Assembly (NCBI GenBank): GCA_002005505.1
Contig: MVGU01001139.1
Location: 177,501 to 195,421 of the forward strand
Source of the DNA: Botryococcus braunii
Lineage: Eukaryota; Chlorophyta; Trebouxiophyceae
Reading direction: 5' to 3'
Length of the DNA stretch: 17,921 nt
Of the stretch, positions 8,704-16,761 are shown in pieces. The notes under the pieces are model-generated. The model was not told where the DNA came from. It worked only from the letters and a program-made list of their open reading frames with translations, and did no database searches. Within the stretch, counting starts at the first letter, position 1, and each line of letters starts with the position of its first letter. A program made the translations under genes and the position numbers.

Positions 8704-8788
8704 TTCTTCTTCTTCTTTTACAAGAGTGGAGTAAAAAAGACCAGCCCAATGTTCAGGGACCCAAACCCCCAATGTGTCAAGCTATGAG

Positions 8789-10307
8789 TCACACCCGGCG
8801 AGCGGCCAGCTGGCGACCCACAGCCGCCGCAATGATGAAACTGACCCGACGAATGACAAAATATCCCTCCACATCTTCTTGAGCAATGATGGCTTGGTTC
8901 AAAAGCCCCTGGAGCCTCTGCAACAAGGCCAGCGCATCAGCATGCAACCCTCCCAATGTTTCAAAAGCGAAGGCTTGGAAACCAGCATAGCGGGTCTGCT
9001 TGTCTTGGGCAGCGCGCGCGGCGGCCCCACCCGGCACGAAGTGCAGCAAGTTGGCAACTGTGAGTGGGGAAGAGCCAACGATGTCGATATAAAGGTCACG
9101 CCCCTCCTCCCACGCATGGAGGCGGAGGTCTGCGCGACGGCGCTCCTGGCCAGGGACAGGGGTGGGAAAGGCGGGTTCCCGGGTGACCCGCTGACGAGCT
9201 GAGGTAAGGACAGCGTCCAGGCCGTTACGAACGGAGTAATGTCGGCCGACAATGGCAACATCCCCCCCTGAGGTGCAGTGGACCGCGTGGTCGCCCCAGA
9301 CATCCAACTCCCTCAAGCAGCACGGGCATTGGGAGCCAGGGTGGAAAATGGGGATCAAGAGCTGGTATTGAAGGCGGCAGCGGAACGACTCTGGGGGCAT
9401 GGTTTGCTGCAAATGGGGAACTGGGAGAGCCAGCAGCCAATCAGACGCTCCCGGCTGTGTAAGAGATTGGAGCACAGCACGGTCGCGATCCGAGCGAGCA
9501 GGGTCATCAAGAACCTCCTGGTATGCGCGGTGAGACAAGGGTTTGGACAGCCGGGCTTGCACTTTGCTGCGGACAAAATCCGGATCCTCGAAGAGCGCCG
9601 CATCGAAATCAGGAACAAGGGCGCAGTAGTCAGCCTTGGCAGCTAGGGCAGCGGGGACAAGAGGGGCAGTGGATGTCCCCAGAAGGCGGTCCTGGAGGGG
9701 GGCTGTCTGCGTGACGGAGGCGAGATAGGCACAAGGCAGAAGGGAAGTGGCCTTAGTGACCCCTAGACCCCCCTGGGCAATAGGCAAGCCAGCCAAGGTT
9801 TGCTGCAAAGGGCCAAAACCACCACCACCAGCTGTGACAATGGATTGGAGGACCTGGGTTTGGAGCATATCAAAGGTCACCAAAGCTTGCGCAGCTGCAG
9901 CTGGCGGCATGGTCCGGGCTGTGAAAACCACCTTGCAGGTCCCAAGGCAACTGCGAAGCAAGAGAAGCTCGGCTTGGGGGTGGCGGAGAATCGGCAAACG
10001 CTGGAGCGAGGCTGCCACGGCATCAACGTGCGCCTGGGCTACGGAAGCCGCGTACTCGACTGACACGGTGACCGCTGCCCCCAACACTATCAAACCAGCA
10101 CGAGTTTCATTGACGAAGCCCAGAGGGAACCCATCCAAATGCTGAGGGTTCGGGCGCGGCGACCACACACAGCACTTGTGAGGGTTGAGGCTCAAGCCAT
10201 CTGCGGGGGCCCGGTCAACAACCAACTGGACTGCCTGCTGCGCTGCGGGCACGGGACCAACAAACGTGCCGTCATCCAGATACCACCCTTGGTGTACGTC
10301 GGGACAC
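8789..10307 (-). pseudogene. LINE-2 copy B ORF, 3' part: RT catalytic box, zinc finger, restriction-like endonuclease
   Basis: This is the C-terminal half of the LINE-2 enzyme. WYLDDG (aspartates at 10271-10276) is motif C of the RT. The zinc cluster (coding DNA near 9280-9330) and the RRADL/DLYID endonuclease motifs (near 9077-9142) follow. It joins in frame to 12682 when the hAT and one target copy (2,374 bp together) are discounted, linking the end of RT motif B directly to WYLDDG. Compared with copy A it lacks ten codons, with VLLSRQQPPVA replaced by G. As it stands it has no start. Confidence 0.82.
10300..10307. repeat. hAT target-site duplication CGGGACAC, left copy
   Basis: Eight bases are repeated exactly at 12674-12681. 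Eight is the defining target duplication length of the hAT superfamily. The same octamer ends copy A at 8696-8703. Confidence 0.95.
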
Positions 10308-10320
10308 CAGTGAAATTTTT
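10308..10320 (+). repeat. Left terminal inverted repeat of hAT
   Basis: CAGTGAAATTTTT matches the reverse complement of 12661-12673 at all 13 positions. Beyond that only scattered similarity remains. Confidence 0.93.
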
Positions 10321-10334
10321 AAGGAATCTTGGAG

Positions 10335-10440
10335 TTATGCCACTTGGCATAATTTGGCTCAGTAATTTATTTTTCGTCTGCCACAGGGTGGCAGACACGG
10401 CAGGAATAATTTAATTTCCCCCCGCCACGGTGGCAGAATT
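10335..10440. repeat. Subterminal palindromes, left end of hAT
   Basis: Three perfect inverted repeats share the TGGCA core: TTATGCCA-CT-TGGCATAA (10335-10352), GTCTGCCAC-AGG-GTGGCAGAC (10376-10396) and GCCAC-G-GTGGC (10424-10434), followed by TGGCAGAATT. They match the core at the other end, as expected for transposase binding sites. Confidence 0.75.
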
Positions 10441-10493
10441 GGCATCAAATCAAGAGTTTCGCCAACTTACCACAGAACTCGCCGCTTTTGTAC

Positions 10494-10692
10494 CTCTGCT
10501 GGAGTTTGATCACGAAACTCTCCTCTTCTGTAGCAGACCCCTAACTCTGCTCGAGTTTGATCACGAAACTCGCCTCTTTTGTAGCAGACCCCTACCTCTG
10601 CTGGAGTTTGATCTCGAAACTCGCCTCTGCTCTAGCAGACCCTATCTCTAGAGTCTGATCACAAAAGTCGCCGCTCCTGTACCAGCTTTACC
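10494..10692. repeat. 51-bp tandem repeats near the left end of hAT
   Basis: Units begin at 10494, 10545, 10596 and 10646 (the last degenerate), each with CTCTGCTGGAGTTTGAT followed by CACGAAACTC and GTAGCAGACCC. A dyad GAGTTT-N7-AAACTC is centred in each unit. A further weak unit may precede them at about 10450. There is no spacer variation as in a CRISPR array. Confidence 0.85.
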
Positions 10693-11200
10693 GCATACCC
10701 TTGTCTCGTTTAGAGTCATTGAATAACACTTCTGTTTTGATGTCTTGAAAGACTATCAATTCCAACACCCAACCTCTCCACTGCATTATTTGCACATGCA
10801 CGATTCACTCGCAGCCCTTCTTGCTGTTTTTAATGCAACTTGAGCATGTATATACGCGTTTCCAACAACACACAACAAAGAATTCAAGCTCATCAGTAAA
10901 TAGCAACACGAGGGATCTCTCCTTTGCAGGATACTTTTTGCCATTCATTAACATTACAAAGCCATGCTGGAACCAATCGGATATTCAATACAAGCACCGG
11001 TGTGACAAACTTACTACATTCAATGCGGATGTCCAAGTAAGGTGCAGACTAGAACTATGGAAGGCCTGAACTAAACCGTTGGTTCTTTCATTCATCCTAT
11101 CAAAATATGGCATCCATCACACTCTCATCAACAAAGGCGGCATTATGAGACCTTTTCATTGCCGAATGCCCAGCTGTGACAACTCTGCGTTCTTTGGCAT
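10693..11200. other. hAT internal non-coding stretch
   Basis: This AT-rich DNA between the tandem repeats and the transposase stop shows no convincing gene. A plus-strand frame at 10821-11069 has no recognisable motif. Confidence 0.5.
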
Positions 11201-11506
11201 TCAAAAAGTAGTCAAGAGCTTTTCATAAGGGAAAGTTTTCATGTCATACGCTGACATGAATAGCCTCACACAGTCGTTCAAGTGATTTTCACCCAAACGG
11301 CGATCGTTCTTCAAGAAATTCATACAAGAGATCAGGCGCTCGGCTTGCACAGAACTAACTGGAATGATCAACATGATCACCGCTAGTTTGACAAATTCTG
11401 AAATATCACGCCCTTCTCCTGCCTTCGAAAGGTAGGCCCAGACGTATTGCGTCAAACTCTTGACCTCAACCTCTTCCTCCACGTGGAGGAAGAGGTTGAG
11501 GTGCAC
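11201..11506 (-). pseudogene. hAT transposase remnant, C-terminal dimerisation domain
   Basis: The stretch IMLIIPVSSVQAERLISCMN, then FLKNDRRLGENHLNDCVRLF, is the hallmark hAT C-terminal dimerisation motif (P-V-S-S-x-x-x-E-R, then K-x-x-R-x-x-L). It ends at a stop near 11201. It is in another frame from the central part. Discounting the 14-bp duplication and the 53-bp palindromic insert between them brings both into one frame, so this was one gene broken recently. Confidence 0.82.
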
Positions 11507-11518
11507 CTCAACCTCTTC
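11463..11518. repeat. Overlapping perfect palindromes (zigzag insert) in hAT transposase
   Basis: A 40-bp perfect palindrome (11463-11502, arms of 20 bp with no spacer) overlaps a 30-bp perfect palindrome (11489-11518, arms of 15 bp). The same segment, CCTCAACCTCTTC, thus occurs in alternating orientation three times. It looks like a templated snap-back insertion during break repair. Confidence 0.92.
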
Positions 11519-11531
11519 TCAACTGCATCAT

Positions 11532-12155
11532 CTAAGGAGCTTTCGTCTTCAACATGCGAGCGAGCCTTTCTAGCCTGATCCTTCTAGCCTGATCCTCAGC
11601 TCTGCGTTTTGTGATTGCTGCACGGATTGATGGCACTCTCTCACGCATGATCTCCTTGAACCGCTTGGTCTGTGTGCGAAGCAAATCCCCATTTATGATA
11701 GGGGAAACGGTGATGTTGTTAGAAGAGCCCGCTATCTGCAACTTCTCTGTACCATAAAACCCAACTAGGACCTCAACAGAATTCTCAAGATCCACAAGTT
11801 GTGGCTTCACCCAATAGGACGCTTGCAAGACACTAAGTGCATCCAACAAATCCGTATGCGGGAAACGCTCGTATAATTGCTCAGCCAATGTCCTTCCAAT
11901 ATCACAAACCTTCATGAGAATTTCATCAAGGCACCGTTGCCATGACTCCTTGGTGATACTCTTCCCTCCAGATGTAAGATTATGGTATGAACGATGGGCA
12001 TCTGATGTGTATGTGAGCCGACCCCCTGGCCCATTAAAAGCCAAAGGGCTGAACTTTGACGGAGACGCTTGAATCTTTATTAGGTTACGAAACGCCTCAT
12101 CAATCAGCCCTTCACCATTCTTCATGTCATAATGCGATCTGATAAATTTGTTCAT
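11532..12155 (-). pseudogene. hAT transposase remnant, central part
   Basis: This open stretch of 207 codons lies upstream (minus strand) of the dimerisation-domain remnant. It contains LTYTSDAHRSYHNL, LAEQLYERFPHTDLLDALSVL and a lysine/arginine-rich end. The run 'RFPHTDLLDALSVL' fits the region between catalytic motifs in hAT transposases. The BED finger and the first catalytic aspartate region are missing; the DNA upstream (12156-12430) is unrelated GC-rich sequence. The frame ends falsely because of a 14-bp duplication (11568-11595). Confidence 0.65.
11568..11595. repeat. 14-bp tandem duplication in hAT transposase
   Basis: TTCTAGCCTGATCC occurs twice in a row, shifting the transposase frame. 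Confidence 0.9.
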
Positions 12156-12437
12156 AAAATGTCAGAAAGCAAAGTGAGAAGGGCCGTCCGTCTTTGGCAA
12201 CCGAGTTCGCCAGTCAACAGAACCAGCGGTGGTGACTCATTCAGGACTCCCTGGCAGGGACTCCCGAATGGCGATTCGGTAGTCCGGCTTCGGGCGGTTG
12301 CGCTCCCCGGCCTACCGTCTTCCGTAGCCGCTGGCCTTAATGCGGACCGCCCTGGTGGCAGCCTACTAGCAGCCCACTCTGAGAGCATCTCAGTGAGAGG
12401 GCTCTGAGAGATCATGACCCTCGTCCGGAATACAGGG
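12156..12437. other. GC-rich hairpin-bearing segment within hAT
   Basis: No coding sequence is recognised. Composition is clearly more GC-rich than the rest of the transposon. A 28-nt stem (12258-12285, GGACT-C-CCGAAT / ATTCGG-T-AGTCC) stands out, next to smaller inverted repeats. It occupies the place where the transposase N-terminus should be, so it may be captured foreign DNA. Confidence 0.45.
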
Positions 12438-12658
12438 GTGGCAGAATCGTCCCTTGAGAAATACATTTTCAAATGCCACCGTGGCAGAAATCCCTATCTT
12501 GAATTTTTTTTGATTCTGCCACTCGGTGGCAGAATCAGCCTCACCGCATTTCTTTTTCGCTGCCTGAAATGGCAGAGTCGGAGGGTGCAAAATGGGATTA
12601 TTCTGCCAGCCAACCGCTTGGAATTATTTAATTCTGCCAAAATGGCATAATTCTGCCA
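12438..12658. repeat. Subterminal palindromes, right end of hAT
   Basis: The core GTGGCAGAAT or its complement ATTCTGCCAC recurs at 12438, 12481, 12513, 12526, 12569 (variant), 12600, 12631 and 12650. Two form perfect palindromes: 12474-12486 (6-bp arms) and 12512-12536 (11-bp arms GATTCTGCCAC with a TCG loop). Confidence 0.78.
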
Positions 12659-12660
12659 CT

Positions 12661-12673
12661 AAAAATTTCACTG
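12661..12673 (-). repeat. Right terminal inverted repeat of hAT
   Basis: AAAAATTTCACTG is the exact complement of the left terminus. Confidence 0.93.
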
Positions 12674-12681
12674 CGGGACAC
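12674..12681. repeat. hAT target-site duplication CGGGACAC, right copy
   Basis: It is identical to 10300-10307 and abuts the right inverted terminus. Confidence 0.95.
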
Positions 12682-14338
12682 TCCCGATGAAGGTCCAGGA
12701 GGAGTGGCTGGACAGTGAGCGCAAAAAGCAGCGGAGAGAGGGGGTCCCCTTGCTGGACCCCTGTTGTGGAGTCCACGACATGGGGCCCAACATACTGATG
12801 GGCCGCGCAGCCGTACGTCGTCGCCACATACTGCCAGATGCTGGGGCAATGGAGGGCGACTTCCCCAAGCATGCGGTTGCGGTCGACCGTATTGAAAGCA
12901 TTTTGGAAGTCCAAGCTGACAACGACGAGGTCGGGGGAATCTTGCTGGTGTGCCACCAAGCGGTTGAGGGCATGGACGAGGCCTTCTGCACCCCCTCGGA
13001 CTCCAACCCCAACTTGGTGTGGCTGCAAATACTCACTGACAGCGGGCAAGACGGCTGCAACAGCTATCTTGGAAACCAGACGGCGCAGGGTGAGCCCCAC
13101 TGCAATGGGCCGGATACCCCCATTGGGCTTCAAGAGAGGGGTGATGGGAGCGCTGGCCCAATAAGATCGCAAGGGAGGGGGAACATCCCCAGCTAAGGCC
13201 CGATTGACCACGCCAAGGAGGCTGTCCAATAAGAGGTCTGAGCCACCTACAGAGAAGGCATGTTTTATATGTAATGGGGTCAAGCCGTCCCGCCCGCCAG
13301 CGGTACCAGGTGGGAAGGTTTTGAGGGCAGCCAAGACTTCCTCCACTTGGGCACGGTAAGGGGCCTGCGCAGGCGGGGCGCCAACGGGAAGCGGTCGGAT
13401 AGGATGAAGCGCTGCCAATGCAGCACATGTGTCAGGCGTGGCTGGGGCGATGGTGGCAGGCTCCAACATCCGAACAGCCGCTGATAAATGGCCATCTGCA
13501 ACCTTGCGCAAGACGCGAGCGGCAAGCGCCGCATCGTCTAATGGGCGGGGTGGGGCAGTGGCTGCAGGCGCGGTGGCCAAGAGTTCATCAATTAGGCCAT
13601 CAATATCCCCATCCAACCATGCGCGGGCCCGACGGCGGACGTGCTGCGCAACTCCCTCACCCCGAGGCCTGCGACGAGCTGACAGGACGCACATCGGAAG
13701 GATCAACAGCTCAACCCAGGCAGCCTCGGAGCCCGAGTCCGCAACAGCCTTGAGAGCGGACCGCAATGCTGCAGCCCAAGGTAACCATGCTGACCTAGGG
13801 ACCCTGCGGTACGAATGGTGACCAAGGGTGAAAACTTGATGGACAAGGGCAGGGGTCAGGGGATGGCGGCGGACACAGGCCGGGGGAGCAGAGGGCGGAG
13901 GATCAGCAACGGTGGCGGATGCACGCGGTCGTCCTCGGGGTTGCGAATGGAGGCGGCCCTGGGGCTTTGAAGTATCCTGCGGCGGCGGTGCAGGGCGGGG
14001 AAGGCCAGGAAGAAGGTTAACATCAGGGGAACCAGGCCATCCTCCAGATTCCACAAGCGCTGGCAGGTGTCTGGGTTGGTTGCGCACGAAAGAACTCCCA
14101 GGGAATGGGTTTTGAAGCAAGTGGTGCACAACCAGCTGGAGGTAGCTCGCAAGATGGCTTCAAGCTTCCTGTACTCTGCTGGGGATCTGAGTTGCGACAC
14201 CCAGTCATCCTGCCCAGCATCGCCGAGCTTGTGGAACCTCTGCAAGTGACGTAGGAGCCCAGCACCCGTAGTGATCTTACGAGACTTGCATGATGCCTTC
14301 CAAGGGCAGGTGGGGTCAAAGAGAGGAACGCTGGCCAT
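12682..14338 (-). pseudogene. LINE-2 copy B ORF, 5' part: N-terminal zinc fingers and RT palm
   Basis: This is the N-terminal half of the LINE-2 enzyme. I place the start at the ATG at 14338 (MASVPLFDPTC). A cysteine pair and H-X4-H (CPWKASC ... RHLQRFH) look like the single C2H2 finger found at the N-terminus of R2-like LINEs, used in target DNA binding. WLCTTC and nearby cysteines may be a second metal site. A proline-rich linker follows. The RT part shows GGRDGL, RPIAVG, motif A VSLDFQNAFNTVDR (near 12890-12920) and motif B TGVQQGDPLSPL (near 12733-12768). The finger region and RT region are in different frames, and a one- or two-base indel must lie between about 13860 and 14060. The hAT cuts the gene just before motif C. 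Confidence 0.8.
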
Positions 14339-14375
14339 GGCATCACCAGCTGGGCAACCCAACCCCAAGACCGTT

Positions 14376-14930
14376 CTGGATGCTGGAAAGTGGTGAAGCC
14401 CCCAGTCCCTCTGAAAAACTGGCTGGGCTGAGGCGAAGCGGAGAAGAAAAGGGAAAACCAAGATGATGTGTGAAGAAACACAGGAGTAAGTGTTGTAAAA
14501 CACTGGAATCTCCGTAAGTGCTGGATGCTGGGGAGGGGTGAAGCTGTGAGTCCCTGTGAACGACGGGCCGGCGGAGGCAAATCTGAGGGGCCAAAAAAGA
14601 AAAAGAAAAAACCAATACTGTGTGTTAAGAAACACAGGAAGTGGGGAAGAACACGGGAAATTCCGCAGATGCTAGACGCCAGAAAGTTACGAAGCTGCCA
14701 GTCCTGCGGAAAGACTGGCCGAGCTGGTGCAAATCTGAGGAAGAAAACAGGAAAACCAATACGATGTGGTATCAAACTGAGAATGAAGTGTTGAAAAACA
14801 CTGGAAATTCCGCAAAGGCTGGACGCTGAAAGTGGCGAAGCTGCCAGCCCCGCTTAAAGACTGGCCAGGCGAAGGCAAATCTGAGAAAAAAAGATAAAAT
14901 CAATACTATGGGTGACGAAACAGATTATCT
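14376..14930 (-). repeat. Tandem 5' UTR monomers of LINE-2 (about 148 bp, 3.75 copies)
   Basis: Diverged units start at 14376, 14521, 14672 and 14819 (CTGGATGCTGG, CTGGATGCTGG, CTAGACGCC, CTGGACGCTG). Each repeats AAGCTGCCAGTCC-like, GACTGGCC-like, CAAATCTGAG, AAAACCAATA and GAAACACAGG-like blocks in the same order. The fourth stops after GAAACAG at about 14930. Upstream tandem monomers that supply promoters are known for mouse L1, and a similar role here is inference. The array is also free of stops in some minus-strand frames, but codon-level conservation is not evident. Confidence 0.75.
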
Positions 14931-15346
14931 TCTTTCTTTCTTTCTTCTTTATTGAAGCCCTGCGCGCTTCTTCTTCTTCTTCCAGGAGTTTCGCCTTTCG
15001 CCCCACGTCATTCTTTTCGCCGCGAACCCGGGCCGGAGGGCTTAGAACAAAGTTCAAGTGTGCATGACCCGGCAGCTGGGTACGACAACCCGTACGGGGA
15101 CCGTACGGGGATTGGGCTTCGCTTGCGGGGCCCGTAAAATATCTGGAAAGGCATTCTGGAAACCCGCACGTTTTGCAGGGTTTGCAAGGTCTTTTTACGG
15201 GGAGGCACCCGCGCCTTATCTGCAAGGCAGTACGGGTACCCGACAGAAAATAGGGGTTGGTAAGGGAAATTTACGGGAATGGAGGACACCTTTAAAGACG
15301 ATGATCTCAGTTAACTTTTGGCTTTTTTGTAGAGGACGAGTACTAT

Positions 15347-15351
<5 letters not shown>
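14931..15351. other. Non-coding spacer with CTT tracts and CCCG/CGGG palindromes
   Basis: It begins with CTTCTTTCTTTCTTTCTTCTTT (about 14936-14957) next to the LINE-2 5' end, and has another TTC run near 14969-14985. CCCGTACGGG (15089-15098) and CGGGTACCCG (15233-15242) are perfect 10-bp palindromes. No gene is seen. Confidence 0.5.
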
Positions 15352-15434
<83 letters not shown>

Positions 15435-15464
15435 TAGAAGATCTCCCTCTCTCCCCCCCTCCCC

Positions 15465-15499
<35 letters not shown>

Positions 15500-15562
15500 T
15501 CTCTCTCCCCCCTCTCTCTCTCTCCCTCTCCTCTCTCTCCCTCCCTCTCTCCTCTCTCCTCC

Positions 15563-15613
<51 letters not shown>

Positions 15614-15702
15614 CTCCCCTCTCTCTCCTCTCTCTCCCTCTCCTCTCTCCTCTCTCTCTCTCCCTCCCCCTTTCCTACCTCCCTCCCCCCCCCCTCCCCC
15701 TT
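15352..15702. repeat. (CT)n microsatellite with a 32-base poly-C run
   Basis: This is an almost pure pyrimidine tract of about 350 bp, mostly CT repeats with CCCT variants. An uninterrupted run of C spans 15466-15497. TCTAGAAGATCT interrupts it near 15434-15445. Apparent long serine/leucine/proline frames through it are artefacts of the repeat. Confidence 0.95.
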
Positions 15703-16577
15703 GTGATTTCTGACCACACCACTTTAGGTTTTCGGCCCCTAGATTCCGCGTTCCCGCATGCACGATTTATGGTGTGCGGTTAGGATCAGCTTCACTCTTT
15801 ATACTAAATATTGATTATTTGGTGACAGAATCTGATTTGATTTATGTTATGCATAGTCAAGGGGGATGATGAAGAACGGAACGTTGGCCACACAAGAACG
15901 TTTTCACATTGGTTTGTGGTGCATCATAAGTCAAAATTCCCTGATTTTCGTTGTAAGTGCATGAGAACTCATTGAGAGTGGTTGCTAGCATCTACACTTC
16001 GGCAGGAGCCCCAAATCTAAGCGTGCAGACGTAGATTGGCCCACCCGCACATTTTTTGCCTGTGTATGCGGGCACCCCGCACAAAAAACCGTCATTTTCA
16101 CTGCCGACATACGGGTGGCACCCGCACGATTCTAGCTGAGGTATTCGTGCCACCCGAAGGGAATTCTAGGGCCCTGTCGTACCCTGCCCGGCAGTGCCGG
16201 CACACGCGGAGATGAGATTATGTAAGCACCACCTATACTCCCCGTGGCCCCCATACATACACGAACTGCCTTGGCCTCCTGCCTGGGCTGTTGTAAAACG
16301 CGAAAACGCAGTACGGCCAGAAACTGTGCATTGGAGCGGCAGCCCATATGTTCGGTCAGAAAATCGAAATTGATCCTCGCACTCATTAAGATCAAGGTTT
16401 TGATATTATCCTCCATAAGAAGTGGCAACTACGGTCGAGGAGGGGACGGCAATTATGTTCGAGGATGCGCAACCCCCGCACAGTGACCAACTGCTCAGCT
16501 GGAAGCCAGCTGCGGCTGCAAGTGAGGCAGCTCCACATCTGGTTTTCAACAGAAGATTGTACTTGACCCGTCGCGCG
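15703..16577. other. Non-coding DNA, no gene recognised
   Basis: It contains small palindromes TGCGGG-CAC-CCCGCA (16067-16081) and CGGGTG-G-CACCCG (16112-16124). An imperfect direct repeat, GGCAACTACGGTCGAGGA and GGCAATTATGTTCGAGGA (about 16425-16467), is also present. Frames here lack start codons and motifs. Confidence 0.4.
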
Positions 16578-16761
16578 AAAGCCGCGACATTTTCATCGAT
16601 CGAAAACTTCTGCCTTTTACACTCAGAACCCAGTCCTCACACTCTTCTGGTTCACTCAGAAACTCAAGTGAGAGACTCTAAGTGAACCAACAGTGTGTGA
16701 GGATCGGATTTCTGAGTGAAGCGTGGCAGAAGGTTTCGATCGGTGAATGTGTGGCGGCTTT
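16578..16761. repeat. 184-nt imperfect inverted repeat (foldback)
   Basis: Two arms of about 85 nt (16578-16664 and about 16675-16761) pair with roughly 80 percent complementarity around a loop of about 10 nt. The best blocks are AAAGCCGC, GATCGAAA, TTCTGCC, CACTCAGAA, TCCTCACAC and GGTTCACT on the left arm, each with its exact complement in reverse order on the right. It could be a small MITE or a small-RNA precursor. ACCCGT occurs on both outer sides (16566 and 16762), though on the left it is six bases away from the arm. Confidence 0.8.

Larger units (their letters stand above)
10308..12673 (-). mobile_element. hAT DNA transposon, non-autonomous with transposase remnant
   Basis: This is a 2,366-bp element with terminal inverted repeats CAGTGAAATTTTT (10308-10320 and 12661-12673), an 8-bp target duplication and hAT transposase remains on the minus strand. 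The first bases CAGTG fit the hAT terminal consensus (C/T)A(N)(A/G)G. Both ends are filled with TGGCA/TGCCA palindromes, which resemble the subterminal transposase sites of Ac-type elements. The transposase lacks its N-terminus and is frameshifted, so any movement needs help in trans. It sits inside the LINE-2 copy B RT gene. Confidence 0.93.
8704..14930 (-). mobile_element. LINE-2 copy B, RLE-type LINE interrupted by a hAT transposon
   Basis: This minus-strand LINE has a 5' UTR of about four diverged tandem units (14376-14930), a single ORF from about 14338, and a short 3' UTR of about 85 bp ending in four TTC units (8704-8715; GAA on the coding strand). The ORF holds a C2H2-like finger, RT, zinc finger and restriction-like endonuclease, so it belongs with the RLE group of LINEs rather than APE types. 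The clade (R2, NeSL, CRE or another) is not decided. Three lesions are seen: a frameshift after the N-terminal fingers, the hAT insertion at 10308-12673, and an in-frame 30-bp loss near the 3' end. Confidence 0.85.

Noticed and set aside
7073..10307. Simple random tandem duplication as the origin of copies A and B
   Set aside because: Not excluded, but both breakpoints coincide with element borders (LINE tail and hAT target site), which a random duplication would not predict.
10494..10692. CRISPR-like array
   Set aside because: The repeats are contiguous 51-bp units without distinct spacers and lie in a hAT element of a eukaryotic genome.
10821..11069. 82-codon plus-strand frame in the hAT
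   Set aside because: It is antisense to the transposase, has no motif, and its composition is not convincing.
14466..14930. Protein-coding reading of the LINE-2 5' UTR array
   Set aside because: More than one minus-strand frame is open across it, yet units differ by indels and the predicted peptides are hydrophobic low-complexity sequence, so promoter monomers are a better explanation.
15058..15783. Long serine/leucine/proline and arginine/glutamate frames across the CT tract
   Set aside because: They are produced by translating a dinucleotide repeat and poly-C on both strands.
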